A stretch of DNA of 25,209 nucleotides, from contig DATAXS010000028.1 in assembly GCA_036266715.1 (NCBI GenBank), positions 1-25,209 of the forward strand, in the 5' to 3' direction. Source of the stretch: DATAXS01 sp036266715 (GTDB taxonomy: Bacteria > Patescibacteriota > Minisyncoccia > UBA6257 > 2-01-FULL-56-20). The stretch's first letter is position 1; each line of letters starts with the position of its first letter. Below, piece by piece: positions 1 through 7,938 of the stretch. The position numbers and the translations under genes are program-made. The notes under the pieces were generated by a model. The model worked only from the letters and a program-made list of their open reading frames with translations, made no database searches and was not told where the DNA came from.

Positions 1-1
1 G

Positions 2-1342
2 ACCTTTGTGAACGCGACCGCGTCCCTTGGTACCTACGCCTCAAGCACGGGCACCTGGACGATCGGTGACATGAGCGCAAGCTCCACTGCCACCCTCACG
101 ATCGCGGCCACGGCCAATGCGGGTACGGCAGGGACGACGATCACGAACTTCACCGTAGTCGGTGAGAGCACAAGCTCCACGAATCCGAACGGCGGCAATA
201 CAAGTTCAAGCGTTCCGGTCTCGGTAGGAACGGGCGGTTGCACTTCTAATTGCGGCGGAGGCGGTGGCGGCGGCGGAACGCCGACGTCAACGGTTGCCGA
301 CCTTGAAATTGCAAAGACGGTTGATAACGCAAATCCCGCGGTAGGCGACACGGTGAACTACACGATTACCGTGACCGACCTCGGTCCCGCGACGGGAACG
401 ATGGTGTATGCCGATGACATCCTTCCGTCCGCGTTAAGCTTTAACTCCGTTACCTCCTCGCAAGGTACGTACGATATGTCGACTGGCGAGTGGAACGTGG
501 GAACGCTCAACCCGAACGCGACGGCAACGCTCATGATCGCGGCAACCGTGAATTCCGGTGCGGGAACGGCGGTCGTGAACACGGCCATCGTTTCGTCCAC
601 GCTCGGTTCTCTGGTTGATAACAACCCGGGCAACAATTCTTCCTCGGTAGCCATCAACGTCCAACCCACGCCCTGCACGTCAAACTGCGGCGGCGGAGGT
701 GGCGGAGGCGGTGGCGGCGGAGGGGGTGGTGGCGGCGGCGGAAGCGCCTATGAGATCGCGATTGACAACGGCGCATCGTCAACGGCCACCACAAGCGCGA
801 CGCTCTCGCTCTACGGAACGGGCGCGTACACCATGGAACTTTCCAACACGTCCACCTTTGCAAGCTCCACGTGGATACCGTACGCAACGGTAATGCCGTG
901 GACGCTCACGAACGGAGCAGGCGAAAAGACGGTGTATGTAGAGTACCGTTCGGTGCAGGGCGCTGATATTGGGAATGCGAGCGCGTCCATTGAGCTTCTC
1001 GGTGGTCAAGTGCTCGGTGCTTCCACAACTTGCGGTTTGTACTTGAACGATTACATCCATCTTGGTTGGAACAACAACCCAACGGAAGTAGATAAGCTCC
1101 AGACGTTCTTGAACGAAAATCTGGGCATCAATCTTCCGATCACGGGCGTGTACAATGAGACGGATTTGGAAGCAGTGAACCGGTTCCAGGTAAAGTACGG
1201 CATTAACGTGCTTGAACCATGGGTCCCTTACGGACTCCCGAACTCCACGACCCCTACCGGCTTCGTCTACAAGACGACCAAGTGGTGGATCAACGAGCTC
1301 GTGTGTTCCAGCTTGGGCCTCCCGGTCCCGCAGCTTCCGTAG
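2..1342 (+). CDS. DUF11-repeat surface protein with C-terminal peptidoglycan-binding-like domain (5' partial)
   Basis: The reading frame is already open at the left edge, inside a DUF11-type beta-sandwich repeat, so the N-terminus and any signal peptide lie outside the window. The GTG at position 8 falls within the repeat and is not a credible start. From N to C one sees the end of a first DUF11 repeat, a CTSNC motif with a short poly-glycine run, a complete second DUF11 repeat (begins ADLEIAKTVD, ends NNPGNNSSS), a second CTSNC motif with about 18 glycines, an Ig-like beta domain, and a C-terminal domain of about 100 residues. That last domain has the look of a PG_binding_1 fold (VDKLQTFLNENLG, ITGVYNETDLEAVNRFQ). 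DUF11 repeats occur in bacterial cell-surface proteins, so an exported adhesin or envelope protein is inferred. A strong terminator follows 64 bases downstream. Domain calls are by eye. Confidence 0.85.
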   Translation, partial: TFVNATASLGTYASSTGTWTIGDMSASSTATLTIAATANAGTAGTTITNFTVVGESTSSTNPNGGNTSSSVPVSVGTGGCTSNCGGGGGGGGTPTSTVADLEIAKTVDNANPAVGDTVNYTITVTDLGPATGTMVYADDILPSALSFNSVTSSQGTYDMSTGEWNVGTLNPNATATLMIAATVNSGAGTAVVNTAIVSSTLGSLVDNNPGNNSSSVAINVQPTPCTSNCGGGGGGGGGGGGGGGGGGSAYEIAIDNGASSTATTSATLSLYGTGAYTMELSNTSTFASSTWIPYATVMPWTLTNGAGEKTVYVEYRSVQGADIGNASASIELLGGQVLGASTTCGLYLNDYIHLGWNNNPTEVDKLQTFLNENLGINLPITGVYNETDLEAVNRFQVKYGINVLEPWVPYGLPNSTTPTGFVYKTTKWWINELVCSSLGLPVPQLP

Positions 1343-1406
1343 GTTCTGTCAGTTCGATTGCGACGTCCGCGAAGATCGTCTCATGAGCGATTTTCTCCGA
1401 TGGTCC

Positions 1407-1444
1407 GCACAACACCCCGGCACGCGCCGGGGTGTTGTGCTTTT
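1407..1444 (+). terminator. Rho-independent terminator after the DUF11 gene
   Basis: A perfect 15-bp GC-rich stem (1407-1421 with 1426-1440) has a four-base ACGC loop and is followed by TTTT. The distal end of the stem also contains the -35 hexamer of the next promoter. Confidence 0.93.
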
Positions 1445-1463
1445 GCGGATTATATGATATAAT
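1435..1463 (+). promoter_or_regulatory. Sigma70 promoter for the CAP-domain gene
   Basis: TTGTGC at 1435-1440, a 17-bp spacer, then a perfect TATAAT at 1458-1463. The expected transcription start is about 1470 and the ATG is at 1471, so the mRNA should be leaderless. The -35 lies inside the upstream terminator stem. Confidence 0.75.
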
Positions 1464-1470
1464 ATAAACT

Positions 1471-2517
1471 ATGAAAAAGACGGGGAAGCGGCTTAAGAAA
1501 TATTTCATCCCGCACGAAGAGAACGGCATGAAGCCCCAGATTCTGCGCCCGCGCACGGTGGCGTTCGTCATCGTGATCGCGCTCGTCGTGGAGGGGATGT
1601 TCATGTTCGGTTCTTCGTACCTCGCGCCGAAGTCAAAACTGTTCGGTATTATTCTTGTGAACGCGCTTGTGGACGGCACGAACTCCGCGCGCGTGTCGGA
1701 TGGCCTTCCGTCATTGCAAGAGAGTCCGTTGCTCGACGAGGCCGCGCAGGAAAAGGCGAACGACATGGTGGCGAACAATTATTTTGCGCACACGAGCCCG
1801 TCCGGCATTTCGCCGTGGTATTGGTTTGTGAACGTGGGATATAACTTTGAGGACGCGGGCGAGAATCTTGCGGTGAACTTTGCGGACTCATCCGACGTCA
1901 CGAACGCGTGGCTCAATTCGCCGGAGCACCGCGCGAACATTTTGGATACTGATTACACGCAGATCGGCATGGCGACCGCGCAGGGGACCTATGACGGTTC
2001 ACCCGCCATTTACGTGGTGGAACTTTTTGGAACGCCCGCGCCAGCCGAGGCGGCGGTGGCGTCTGCTCCTGCGTCGCCTGTTGCGGCCGCGACGCCAAAG
2101 CCAAAAGCTGCGCCCGTGCCCACCGTGCCCGCGGTCGTTCCTGCGGCAAGCACTGCGAACGCGACCGGCGGCGGTCCGGTTGCCGTGGAAGGCGCGCAGA
2201 TACAAACGCTTCCCATGGCGACCACGGGAACTGCGCCCGGCGCAACGCCCACGCCCGCTTCGGCAGCGGCACTGACCGCGCCCGTATCGCAGGCGAACCT
2301 CATCCAGACCCTCGCCTCCGCGCCGCGCACGGATGTGGATTATCTCTACCTCGCAATCGCGGTGCTCTTTGGCATTGCGCTTCTCATCAACGTGTTCATA
2401 AAAATCCGTGTGCAATACCCGTCGCTCATCTTTGGCGGCATGCTCGTTATCCTCATCGCGGGGATGCTCATCGTGCTGAACCAGCACCTGATGCTTTCGG
2501 GCGCGACGGTGTTATAG
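1471..2517 (+). CDS. Membrane-anchored CAP (SCP/PR1-like) domain protein
   Basis: This 348-residue protein has an N-terminal transmembrane segment at about residues 29-47, then a CAP domain at about 62-188. CAP hallmarks visible are YFAHTSP (His107), GENLA (Glu131) and WLNSPEHRANIL (Glu152/His153), which correspond to the acidic/histidine pocket of the family. Next comes an Ala/Pro/Thr-rich linker (about 189-285) and two C-terminal hydrophobic segments (about 291-310 and 318-337). CAP proteins of the YkwD type are extracytoplasmic; their biochemical activity in bacteria is not settled. Flanking membrane segments imply the CAP domain is tethered at the cell surface. The ATG sits one base after the predicted transcription start, and there is no Shine-Dalgarno. 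Confidence 0.88.
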   Translation: MKKTGKRLKKYFIPHEENGMKPQILRPRTVAFVIVIALVVEGMFMFGSSYLAPKSKLFGIILVNALVDGTNSARVSDGLPSLQESPLLDEAAQEKANDMVANNYFAHTSPSGISPWYWFVNVGYNFEDAGENLAVNFADSSDVTNAWLNSPEHRANILDTDYTQIGMATAQGTYDGSPAIYVVELFGTPAPAEAAVASAPASPVAAATPKPKAAPVPTVPAVVPAASTANATGGGPVAVEGAQIQTLPMATTGTAPGATPTPASAAALTAPVSQANLIQTLASAPRTDVDYLYLAIAVLFGIALLINVFIKIRVQYPSLIFGGMLVILIAGMLIVLNQHLMLSGATVL

Positions 2518-2544
2518 AATTTTTGCAATAATTCGGCTTTGCTT

Positions 2545-2573
2545 TTGCCCATTCTTTGCGGCGGGCTTATACT
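2545..2573 (+). promoter_or_regulatory. Sigma70 promoter for dnaG
   Basis: TTGCCC at 2545-2550, a 17-bp spacer, TATACT at 2568-2573. The predicted start is near 2580, giving a leader of about 11 nt without a Shine-Dalgarno before the ATG at 2591. Confidence 0.65.
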
Positions 2574-2590
2574 GCAATAATCCAATCACC

Positions 2591-4402
2591 ATGCCGTCTT
2601 CCACCACAGAGCTCATCAAGAGCAAGCTGGACATCGTGGATTTTTTGCGCGGGTATTTGACGCTCACTCCTGCGGGGAAAAATTTTAAGGCCGTCTGCCC
2701 GTTTCACCGGGAGAAAACGCCGTCGTTCATGGTGTCGCCCGAGCGGCAGTCGTGGCACTGCTTTGGGTGTTCGCTTGGCGGCGATATCTTTGGTTTTGTG
2801 ATGCGCTATGAGAATGTGGAGTTCGGCGAAGCGTTGCGGATGCTCGCGGAAAAGGCGGGCGTGGAACTGCGGCGCGAGAATCCGGCTGAGTACAAATTCA
2901 GCGGCCTGCTCTACGACCTGAACGACGCGGCGAAAAATTATTTCCGCAAAGCGCTCGCCGTGGCACCCGTCGCAAAAAAATATCTTGCCGACCGCGGGCT
3001 TGCGCAGGAGACGGCGGATACGTTTGAGCTCGGCTGGGCGCCGAACGAGCCGGAAGCGCTCTCTATGCATCTACTGAACGCCGGTGCTGCGCCGCAGGAC
3101 ATTATCCAGGCCGGACTTTCCATGAAGACCGAGCGCGGACTCATGTTGGACCGTTTTCGCGGCCGCATCATGTTTCCCATCCATAATCATCTGGGCAAAG
3201 TGGTGGGCTTCACCGGACGCATCCTTCCGCAGCTGGAAAAAGAGATCGCGGCGCGCATGGCCGCGGTTGCGGGTGCCGCCGCCCAGCCGATCGCAAAATA
3301 TGTGAACAGCCCGGAAACGCCAATTTTCCAAAAATCAAAATTACTCTATGGTTTTTGGAAGAGCAAGGACGCCATTCGGGAAACAAAATCCGCATTCCTC
3401 GTGGAAGGGCAGATGGATTTCTTGATGTCGTGGCAGTCGGGCGTGCGCAACGTGATCGCGAGCTCCGGGACGGCGCTCACGGCGGACCACTTGCGCGCGG
3501 TGCACCGGTTCGCGGACGAACTCGTGCTTTGTTTTGACAACGATGTGGCCGGGTCCGACGCCGCCGAGCGGGCGATAGACCTTGGCGAGGCGAACGATTT
3601 TGCGGTCAAGGTGGCGGTAATTGATCCTGCGAGCGGTTTTAAGGATGCCGCGGACGCCGCGAAAGCCGACCCGGAGAACGTGCGGCGGGCATTTACGAAT
3701 GCGATTCCCGCGCCTGAGTTCTATTTTAAAAAATACCTGCCGGCGGCGGTGGCGGGCCCCGCGGACGCAAAGGCAAACGCATCCGCGCGCGATGCGGCAA
3801 CGCGCGAACTTGCCACGCGCGACGGTCTGCGCAAACTGCGCGTGGTGCTCGTAAAGTTGAAGAGCATTGCGAGCCCGGTGGAGCGGGGGTATTGGCTCAA
3901 AGAACTTTCCAAGCGGACGGGCATCGCCGAACGGACGCTTGAGGAAGAATCCACAAAAGCCCCGCAGACCGGCATCCCCGCCCGCGCGGAAAAAGAAGAA
4001 GAGATCGCCAAACGGAGCGTCACGCGGGCGGAGCTCATCACTGAAGAGCTTTTTTCCGCCGCGTTCGCAAAGAACAATTTTGCGCTGCTTGACGATTGCG
4101 CGCAGTTCTTTACGCCCCGGCAAAAAGAGATCGCGCGGATATTAAAGAGCGGGAAGCACAAAAGCGAGGATCCCACGCTTGATGAAGTGATCGGTCTTGT
4201 GATGCTCCGGGCCTCGGGCGATTTTCCCGGCGAAACAGTGGATGCCTTGAAGGCGGAACTTGCAAAGGAATATTACAAAGAGCGCCGGAAGGTGCTTGCC
4301 CAGGCAATCAAAAACGCGGAAGCACGGGGAAACGAAACGGAGCTGAAGGCCGCGCTTGAGGAAATCGCAAAACTTCCGGTAGTGACCGTGGCGGAAAATT
4401 AA
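2591..4402 (+). CDS. dnaG: DNA primase
   Basis: DnaG makes the RNA primers for chromosomal replication. This 603-residue protein is close to the usual bacterial length of about 580-620. The N-terminal CHC2 zinc finger is intact (Cys36, His39, Cys57, Cys60, with CPFHREKTPSF and HCFGC). The catalytic core follows, with the RGRIMFPI region and a TOPRIM domain carrying VEGQMD (Glu272, Asp276) and the metal-binding CFDNDVAG (Asp316, Asp318). The C-terminal ~170 residues are helical and charged, in the place of the helicase-binding domain. It is followed by rpoD, the classic macromolecular-synthesis order without rpsU. The ATG is supported by the promoter about 18 bases upstream. Confidence 0.97.
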   Translation: MPSSTTELIKSKLDIVDFLRGYLTLTPAGKNFKAVCPFHREKTPSFMVSPERQSWHCFGCSLGGDIFGFVMRYENVEFGEALRMLAEKAGVELRRENPAEYKFSGLLYDLNDAAKNYFRKALAVAPVAKKYLADRGLAQETADTFELGWAPNEPEALSMHLLNAGAAPQDIIQAGLSMKTERGLMLDRFRGRIMFPIHNHLGKVVGFTGRILPQLEKEIAARMAAVAGAAAQPIAKYVNSPETPIFQKSKLLYGFWKSKDAIRETKSAFLVEGQMDFLMSWQSGVRNVIASSGTALTADHLRAVHRFADELVLCFDNDVAGSDAAERAIDLGEANDFAVKVAVIDPASGFKDAADAAKADPENVRRAFTNAIPAPEFYFKKYLPAAVAGPADAKANASARDAATRELATRDGLRKLRVVLVKLKSIASPVERGYWLKELSKRTGIAERTLEEESTKAPQTGIPARAEKEEEIAKRSVTRAELITEELFSAAFAKNNFALLDDCAQFFTPRQKEIARILKSGKHKSEDPTLDEVIGLVMLRASGDFPGETVDALKAELAKEYYKERRKVLAQAIKNAEARGNETELKAALEEIAKLPVVTVAEN

Positions 4403-4437
4403 GTTTTCATGAAGAAAAACGGCTCGTGGCCGCCCCG

Positions 4438-4466
4438 TTGCGAAATGCCGCGAAATACGTTATAAT
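4438..4466 (+). promoter_or_regulatory. Sigma70 promoter for rpoD
   Basis: TTGCGA at 4438-4443, a 17-bp spacer, perfect TATAAT at 4461-4466. The predicted start is near 4473, leaving about 14 nt to the ATG at 4487. So rpoD has its own promoter in the 84-base gap after dnaG. Confidence 0.7.
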
Positions 4467-4486
4467 AAGGTATCCCAAGCGTCCCC

Positions 4487-5743
4487 ATGACGAAGCGCCG
4501 GCCCGGTAAGAGAGGTGCCCATTTAAAGCGGTCTTCAAAAGCCGCTTCAATATCTATGAAGAAAACTTTACTAAAAAAGTCAAAAAAACCTGCCGCGAAA
4601 TCCGCGAAAGCGGCAAAGCCCGCAAAGGGCAAGTCCAAACCGCTCTCCAAACTGGAGAAAGCGGTGAAAGGCCACGCCTCGGAGATCAACGAGCTCATTG
4701 AGCGCGGCCGTCCGCGCGGCTTCGTGACGGACAACGAGATACTCTATTATTTCCCGAAGATAGAAGACAACGTCGGCTTGCTGGATGAAATTTATGACCG
4801 CCTGGACAAAGCAGGAATCAAAGTCATTGAGACGAGCGCGCTCATAGACTTTTCCAAAGACGAGAACGACAAAAATATTGACGATTCCATGGCGTTTGAA
4901 GGCGATGTGCCCGACGCGGTGCAAATGTATTTGAAGGAGATCGGCCGCACGCCGCTTCTCACGAAGGACGAAGAGCGCGAACTCGCGAAGCGCGCCGAGA
5001 AGGGCGACGAAGACGCGCGGCAGAGACTCATGAAGGCAAACTTGCGGCTCGTGGTTTCCATCGCCAAGCGCTACGTGAACCGCACGCCTCATTTGAGCAT
5101 TTTGGACCTCATTCAGGAGGGGAATATCGGGTTGTCGCGGGCGGTGGAAAAATTTGACTACCGCCGCGGTTTCAAGTTTTCCACGTATGCCACGTGGTGG
5201 ATCCGCCAGGCCATCACGCGCGCCCTGGCCGACCAATCCCGCACCGTCCGCATCCCGGTCCACATGGTGGAAACGATTTCAAAGTACACGCAGGTGCGCC
5301 GCCAGCTCATTCAGGAACTCGGTCGCGATCCGCTTGCGGAAGAGATCGCTGCGGAGATGGGCATAGACGTGGACAAAGTGCGCCACATTCAAAAAATTTC
5401 ACAGGAAGTGCTGTCCATTGAAACGCCGATCGGCGACGAAGAGGATTCCACGCTTTCCGACTTTATTCCGGACGAGCGGAACGCCACGCCTTCGCAACTT
5501 ACCGCGCGCGCCATGCTCCGCGACCTCATAAAAGAGATCATGGTGGATTTGAGCGAGCGCGAACAGCAAATTTTAAAGATGCGGTTTGGTTTGGAGGACG
5601 GCATTAGCCACACGCTGGAAGAAGTGGGTAAAGCGTTTGGCGTCACGCGCGAGCGTATCCGGCAGATAGAGGCAAAAGCGCTTGAAAAGATCCGGGAGCA
5701 CGGCAAAGCAGGAGCGCTGGAGGGGTTTGAGAGTTTAACGTAA
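4487..5743 (+). CDS. rpoD: Primary RNA polymerase sigma factor (sigma-70 / RpoD)
   Basis: This is the housekeeping sigma factor (418 residues) that directs RNA polymerase to -35/-10 promoters like those seen throughout the window. A lysine-rich tail (about 1-60) precedes a region 1.1-like segment. Region 1.2 is near 142-170, region 2 near 178-260 (LRLVVSIAKRY, LDLIQEGNIGL, KFSTYATWWIRQAITRA), region 3 near 260-325, and region 4 near 345-405 with the helix-turn-helix TLEEVGKAFGVTRERIRQIE. The large non-conserved insert between regions 1.2 and 2 found in E. coli RpoD is absent. An alternative ATG at 4556 would remove 23 basic residues; the promoter position favours 4487, without excluding 4556. 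Confidence 0.96.
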   Translation: MTKRRPGKRGAHLKRSSKAASISMKKTLLKKSKKPAAKSAKAAKPAKGKSKPLSKLEKAVKGHASEINELIERGRPRGFVTDNEILYYFPKIEDNVGLLDEIYDRLDKAGIKVIETSALIDFSKDENDKNIDDSMAFEGDVPDAVQMYLKEIGRTPLLTKDEERELAKRAEKGDEDARQRLMKANLRLVVSIAKRYVNRTPHLSILDLIQEGNIGLSRAVEKFDYRRGFKFSTYATWWIRQAITRALADQSRTVRIPVHMVETISKYTQVRRQLIQELGRDPLAEEIAAEMGIDVDKVRHIQKISQEVLSIETPIGDEEDSTLSDFIPDERNATPSQLTARAMLRDLIKEIMVDLSEREQQILKMRFGLEDGISHTLEEVGKAFGVTRERIRQIEAKALEKIREHGKAGALEGFESLT

Positions 5744-5958
5744 AAATATGCGCATGTAAGAAAAAGGTCTCGGGGAAACTCGAGGCCTTTCGGGTAGAGA
5801 ATGGGGAATGTGGGCACGGGCCAGTTAAGCAGGGCACCCATGCAATGATCGCATATGAGGATATGGCGCCGCGCGCTCCGTTGTACTTCGGTGCTGAGCG
5901 AGCGATGCAGATACCGCGTGAGCTCGGCGTTCGTCAAATGCGTTCCGTGTCTTTCCAT
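5389..5958 (-). CDS. Small zf-HC2 (anti-sigma-like) zinc-finger protein; 3' end uncertain, possible frameshift
   Basis: The first ~45 codons look genuine. They read like the N-terminus of anti-sigma factors (HLTNAELTRYLH, then ST-EVQRSARRH) and end in an HxxxCxxC zinc motif (His32, Cys36, Cys39). The ATG at 5958 has a GGAGG Shine-Dalgarno five bases upstream and a very good promoter. The frame then stays open for another ~145 codons, which are mostly antisense to rpoD and look like a shadow. A terminator hairpin for this strand lies at 5763-5790, before any in-frame stop. Either a one-base indel hides the real stop (another frame has a TAA just after the zinc motif), or the mRNA has no stop. 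A role as a sigma-factor regulator is only inferred from the fold and from adjacency to rpoD. Confidence 0.42.
   Translation of the reverse strand: MERHGTHLTNAELTRYLHRSLSTEVQRSARRHILICDHCMGALLNWPVPTFPILYPKGLEFPRDLFLTCAYFYVKLSNPSSAPALPCSRIFSSAFASICRIRSRVTPNALPTSSSVWLMPSSKPNRIFKICCSRSLKSTMISFMRSRSMARAVSCEGVAFRSSGIKSESVESSSSPIGVSMDSTSCEIF
5763..5790. terminator. Bidirectional terminator between rpoD and the convergent zinc-finger gene
   Basis: Arms 5763-5772 and 5781-5790 pair over 10 bp with one G-T wobble. On the plus strand it follows rpoD by 19 bases with a poor T-tract. On the minus strand the stem is followed by five T residues, so it is the stronger terminator for the zinc-finger gene. 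Confidence 0.75.
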
Positions 5959-5993
5959 GGCGCCTCCAATGGGATGTGCCGCCTACTGCGAAC

Positions 5994-6022
5994 AGTATAC
6001 ACTTTTTGCATATGTAAGTCAA
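5994..6022 (-). promoter_or_regulatory. Strong sigma70 promoter for the zf-HC2 gene
   Basis: Reading the minus strand: TTGACT (6022-6017), a 17-bp spacer, TATACT (5999-5994). The transcript would start near 5987 and carry a ~29-nt leader with a GGAGG Shine-Dalgarno. It diverges from the alaS promoter. Confidence 0.75.
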
Positions 6023-6042
6023 TAAAAGGGCAAAGCGTCACA

Positions 6043-6071
6043 TTGCAATCCGCGCGATTTTGGCTTATTTT
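6043..6071 (+). promoter_or_regulatory. Probable promoter for alaS
   Basis: TTGCAA at 6043-6048, a 17-bp spacer, TATTTT at 6066-6071. A start near 6078 lies downstream of the TTG at 6060 and the ATG at 6072, which argues against both as alaS start codons. Confidence 0.5.
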
Positions 6072-6092
6072 ATGAAGCATATGGTTTCCCCG

Positions 6093-7898
6093 ATGACCTC
6101 CGAAGATATCCGGAAAAAGTTCAAGGCGTTTTTTGAGAAGAACGGCCATGCGTGGGCCGCGTCCTCGTCTTTGGTGCCCGATGATCCGTCGGTACTCCTC
6201 ACGACTGCCGGCATGCAGCAGTTCAAACGGTACTACACGGGCGAGTTGAATGCCGCCGCCGATTTTATATTTAAGGACGGCGCGCCCGCGCGCGGCGTCG
6301 CATCCATCCAGAAATGTTTCCGCACATCGGATATTGACGAAGTGGGGGACGAGACGCACCTCACGTTCTTTGAGATGCTTGGCAACTTCAGCTTTGGCGG
6401 CTACGGGAAAAAAGAGGCCATCACGCTCGCACACGATTTTATCACGAAGGAACTCGGCCTCGTTATTTCCTACGCGAGCGTCTTTAAGGGCGGACAGGGC
6501 GTGCCGAAGGACGAGGAATCAAAAAAGTTATGGAGCGGCCTTGGCGTACAAGATATTCGCGAAGAAGGAATGGAAGACGTATTTTGGGGGCCGACCGGCA
6601 CATCCGGCCCGTGCGGTCCCACGACCGAGATCTACTGCAAGAACGCGAACGGCAAAGACGTGGAGATCTGGAACATCGTGTTCAATGAATTTATGTGCCA
6701 CGGGTCACGCGAGGAACTGCTCGCCGGTCGCGCCACGCTTTCGCCGCTCGCGGCAAAGGGGATTGATACCGGTATGGGCTTTGAACGGCTCGCAATGATC
6801 GCGCAACACAAAAAGAACATTTTTGACACTGATCTTTTTATGCCGCTCATTGCGGTCTTGCCGACGGCGGGCAGCACGGCGCACGGCGAGGCGGCCACAA
6901 TGGACCTCCGCGCCCAGCGTGTCTTTGCCGACCACGTGCGTGGTTTTTCGTTCTTGATCGCGGACGGCGTCGTGCCTTCCAATAAGGGCGCGGGATATAT
7001 TCTCCGGCGGCTCATGCGGCGGGTGATCGTGCAGGAACATTTGCTGAGCGATCTCTTCAGGGGCCGCCAGATAATAGAGGAAATGATCGGGGAGTGTGTG
7101 CGGACCTATAAGAAGACCTATCCGGAGTTGGACGAGAAGGGCATCCTCGCGGTTTTTAATGAAGAGTCAAAAAAGTTCAAAAACACCATGGCGCACGGCC
7201 TCCGCGAGCTCGGAAAAACCGGGTCGCTCGACGCGAAGACCGCATTCGGGCTCTATGAATCCTACGGGCTTCCCTACGAAGTGATAAAAGAATTGGGCGG
7301 TGCAAAGGCAAAAGGCCTTGCGCGAGAAGCATTCGACGAAGAGTTCCGCAAACACCAGGAAATTTCCCGCGCGGGTGCGGAAAAGAAGTTTGGCGGCCAC
7401 GGGCTCGTTCTGGATACGGGCGAACTGAAGGCGGGAAACGAAGAAGAGCTTAAAAAAGTTCTGCGGCTGCACACGGCAACGCACCTGCTCCAGCAGGCGC
7501 TCCGTGAAGTGCTTGGCCCCGAAGTGCACCAGATGGGTTCGGACATCACGCCCGCGCGGACACGCTTTGATTTCTCGTTCCCGCGCAAATTGACGGCGGG
7601 GGAAATAGCGCGCGTGGAGGAGGTCGTAAATGAAAAAATAAAAGAGGACCTGCCCGTCAATTTTAAAGAAATGACGAAGGCCGAAGCGGAAAAAGTGGGC
7701 GCACTGCACTTCTTCAAAGAAAAATATCCGGAAAAGGTGAAAGTATATTTTGTGGGCCACGATCTTGCGTCGGCCTGGAGCAAGGAATTCTGCGGTGGGC
7801 CGCACGTCGGCCGCACGGGGGAGGTGGGGCACTTTAAGATCGCAAAGGAAGAGGCGGTGGGCGCGGGCGTGCGCCGCGTGCGCGGGGTGGTGGACTAG
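6093..7898 (+). CDS. alaS: Alanyl-tRNA synthetase, short form lacking the C-terminal (C-Ala) domain
   Basis: AlaRS charges tRNA-Ala and edits mischarged tRNA. The class II core is intact, beginning MTSEDIRKKF, with RTSDIDEVGDETHLTFFEMLGNFSFG, WGPTGTSGPCGPTTEI and GIDTGMGFERL. The editing (tRNA_SAD) domain carries both zinc motifs: HTATH (His460, His464) and CGGPH (Cys567, His571). The protein stops about 30 residues later, at 601 residues, against about 875 in E. coli, so the oligomerisation/C-Ala region is missing. The natural stop and an immediately following gene argue against a recent truncation. Start choice: the frame is open from 6060 (TTG) with further ATGs at 6072 and 6081; 6093 matches the family N-terminus and the promoter position. 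Confidence 0.95.
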   Translation: MTSEDIRKKFKAFFEKNGHAWAASSSLVPDDPSVLLTTAGMQQFKRYYTGELNAAADFIFKDGAPARGVASIQKCFRTSDIDEVGDETHLTFFEMLGNFSFGGYGKKEAITLAHDFITKELGLVISYASVFKGGQGVPKDEESKKLWSGLGVQDIREEGMEDVFWGPTGTSGPCGPTTEIYCKNANGKDVEIWNIVFNEFMCHGSREELLAGRATLSPLAAKGIDTGMGFERLAMIAQHKKNIFDTDLFMPLIAVLPTAGSTAHGEAATMDLRAQRVFADHVRGFSFLIADGVVPSNKGAGYILRRLMRRVIVQEHLLSDLFRGRQIIEEMIGECVRTYKKTYPELDEKGILAVFNEESKKFKNTMAHGLRELGKTGSLDAKTAFGLYESYGLPYEVIKELGGAKAKGLAREAFDEEFRKHQEISRAGAEKKFGGHGLVLDTGELKAGNEEELKKVLRLHTATHLLQQALREVLGPEVHQMGSDITPARTRFDFSFPRKLTAGEIARVEEVVNEKIKEDLPVNFKEMTKAEAEKVGALHFFKEKYPEKVKVYFVGHDLASAWSKEFCGGPHVGRTGEVGHFKIAKEEAVGAGVRRVRGVVD

Positions 7899-7938
7899 CG
7901 GGCTGTTCGCGGTACTATATAGGAAGCAGGAGGTCGAC

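Noticed and set aside
676..742. GGC-rich tract as an assembly artefact or expansion
   Set aside because: Codons for glycine are mixed and the frame stays open into a good Ig-like and peptidoglycan-binding domain, so it reads as a genuine linker.
3341..4123. 260-residue minus-strand frame opposite dnaG
   Set aside because: It is fully antisense to strongly conserved primase sequence, is rich in Arg/Gly as expected for a GC-rich shadow, and has no promoter or recognisable motif.
5845..6075. 76-residue plus-strand frame between rpoD and alaS
   Set aside because: It is antisense to the better supported zf-HC2 reading frame, has no promoter at a sensible distance and no recognisable features.
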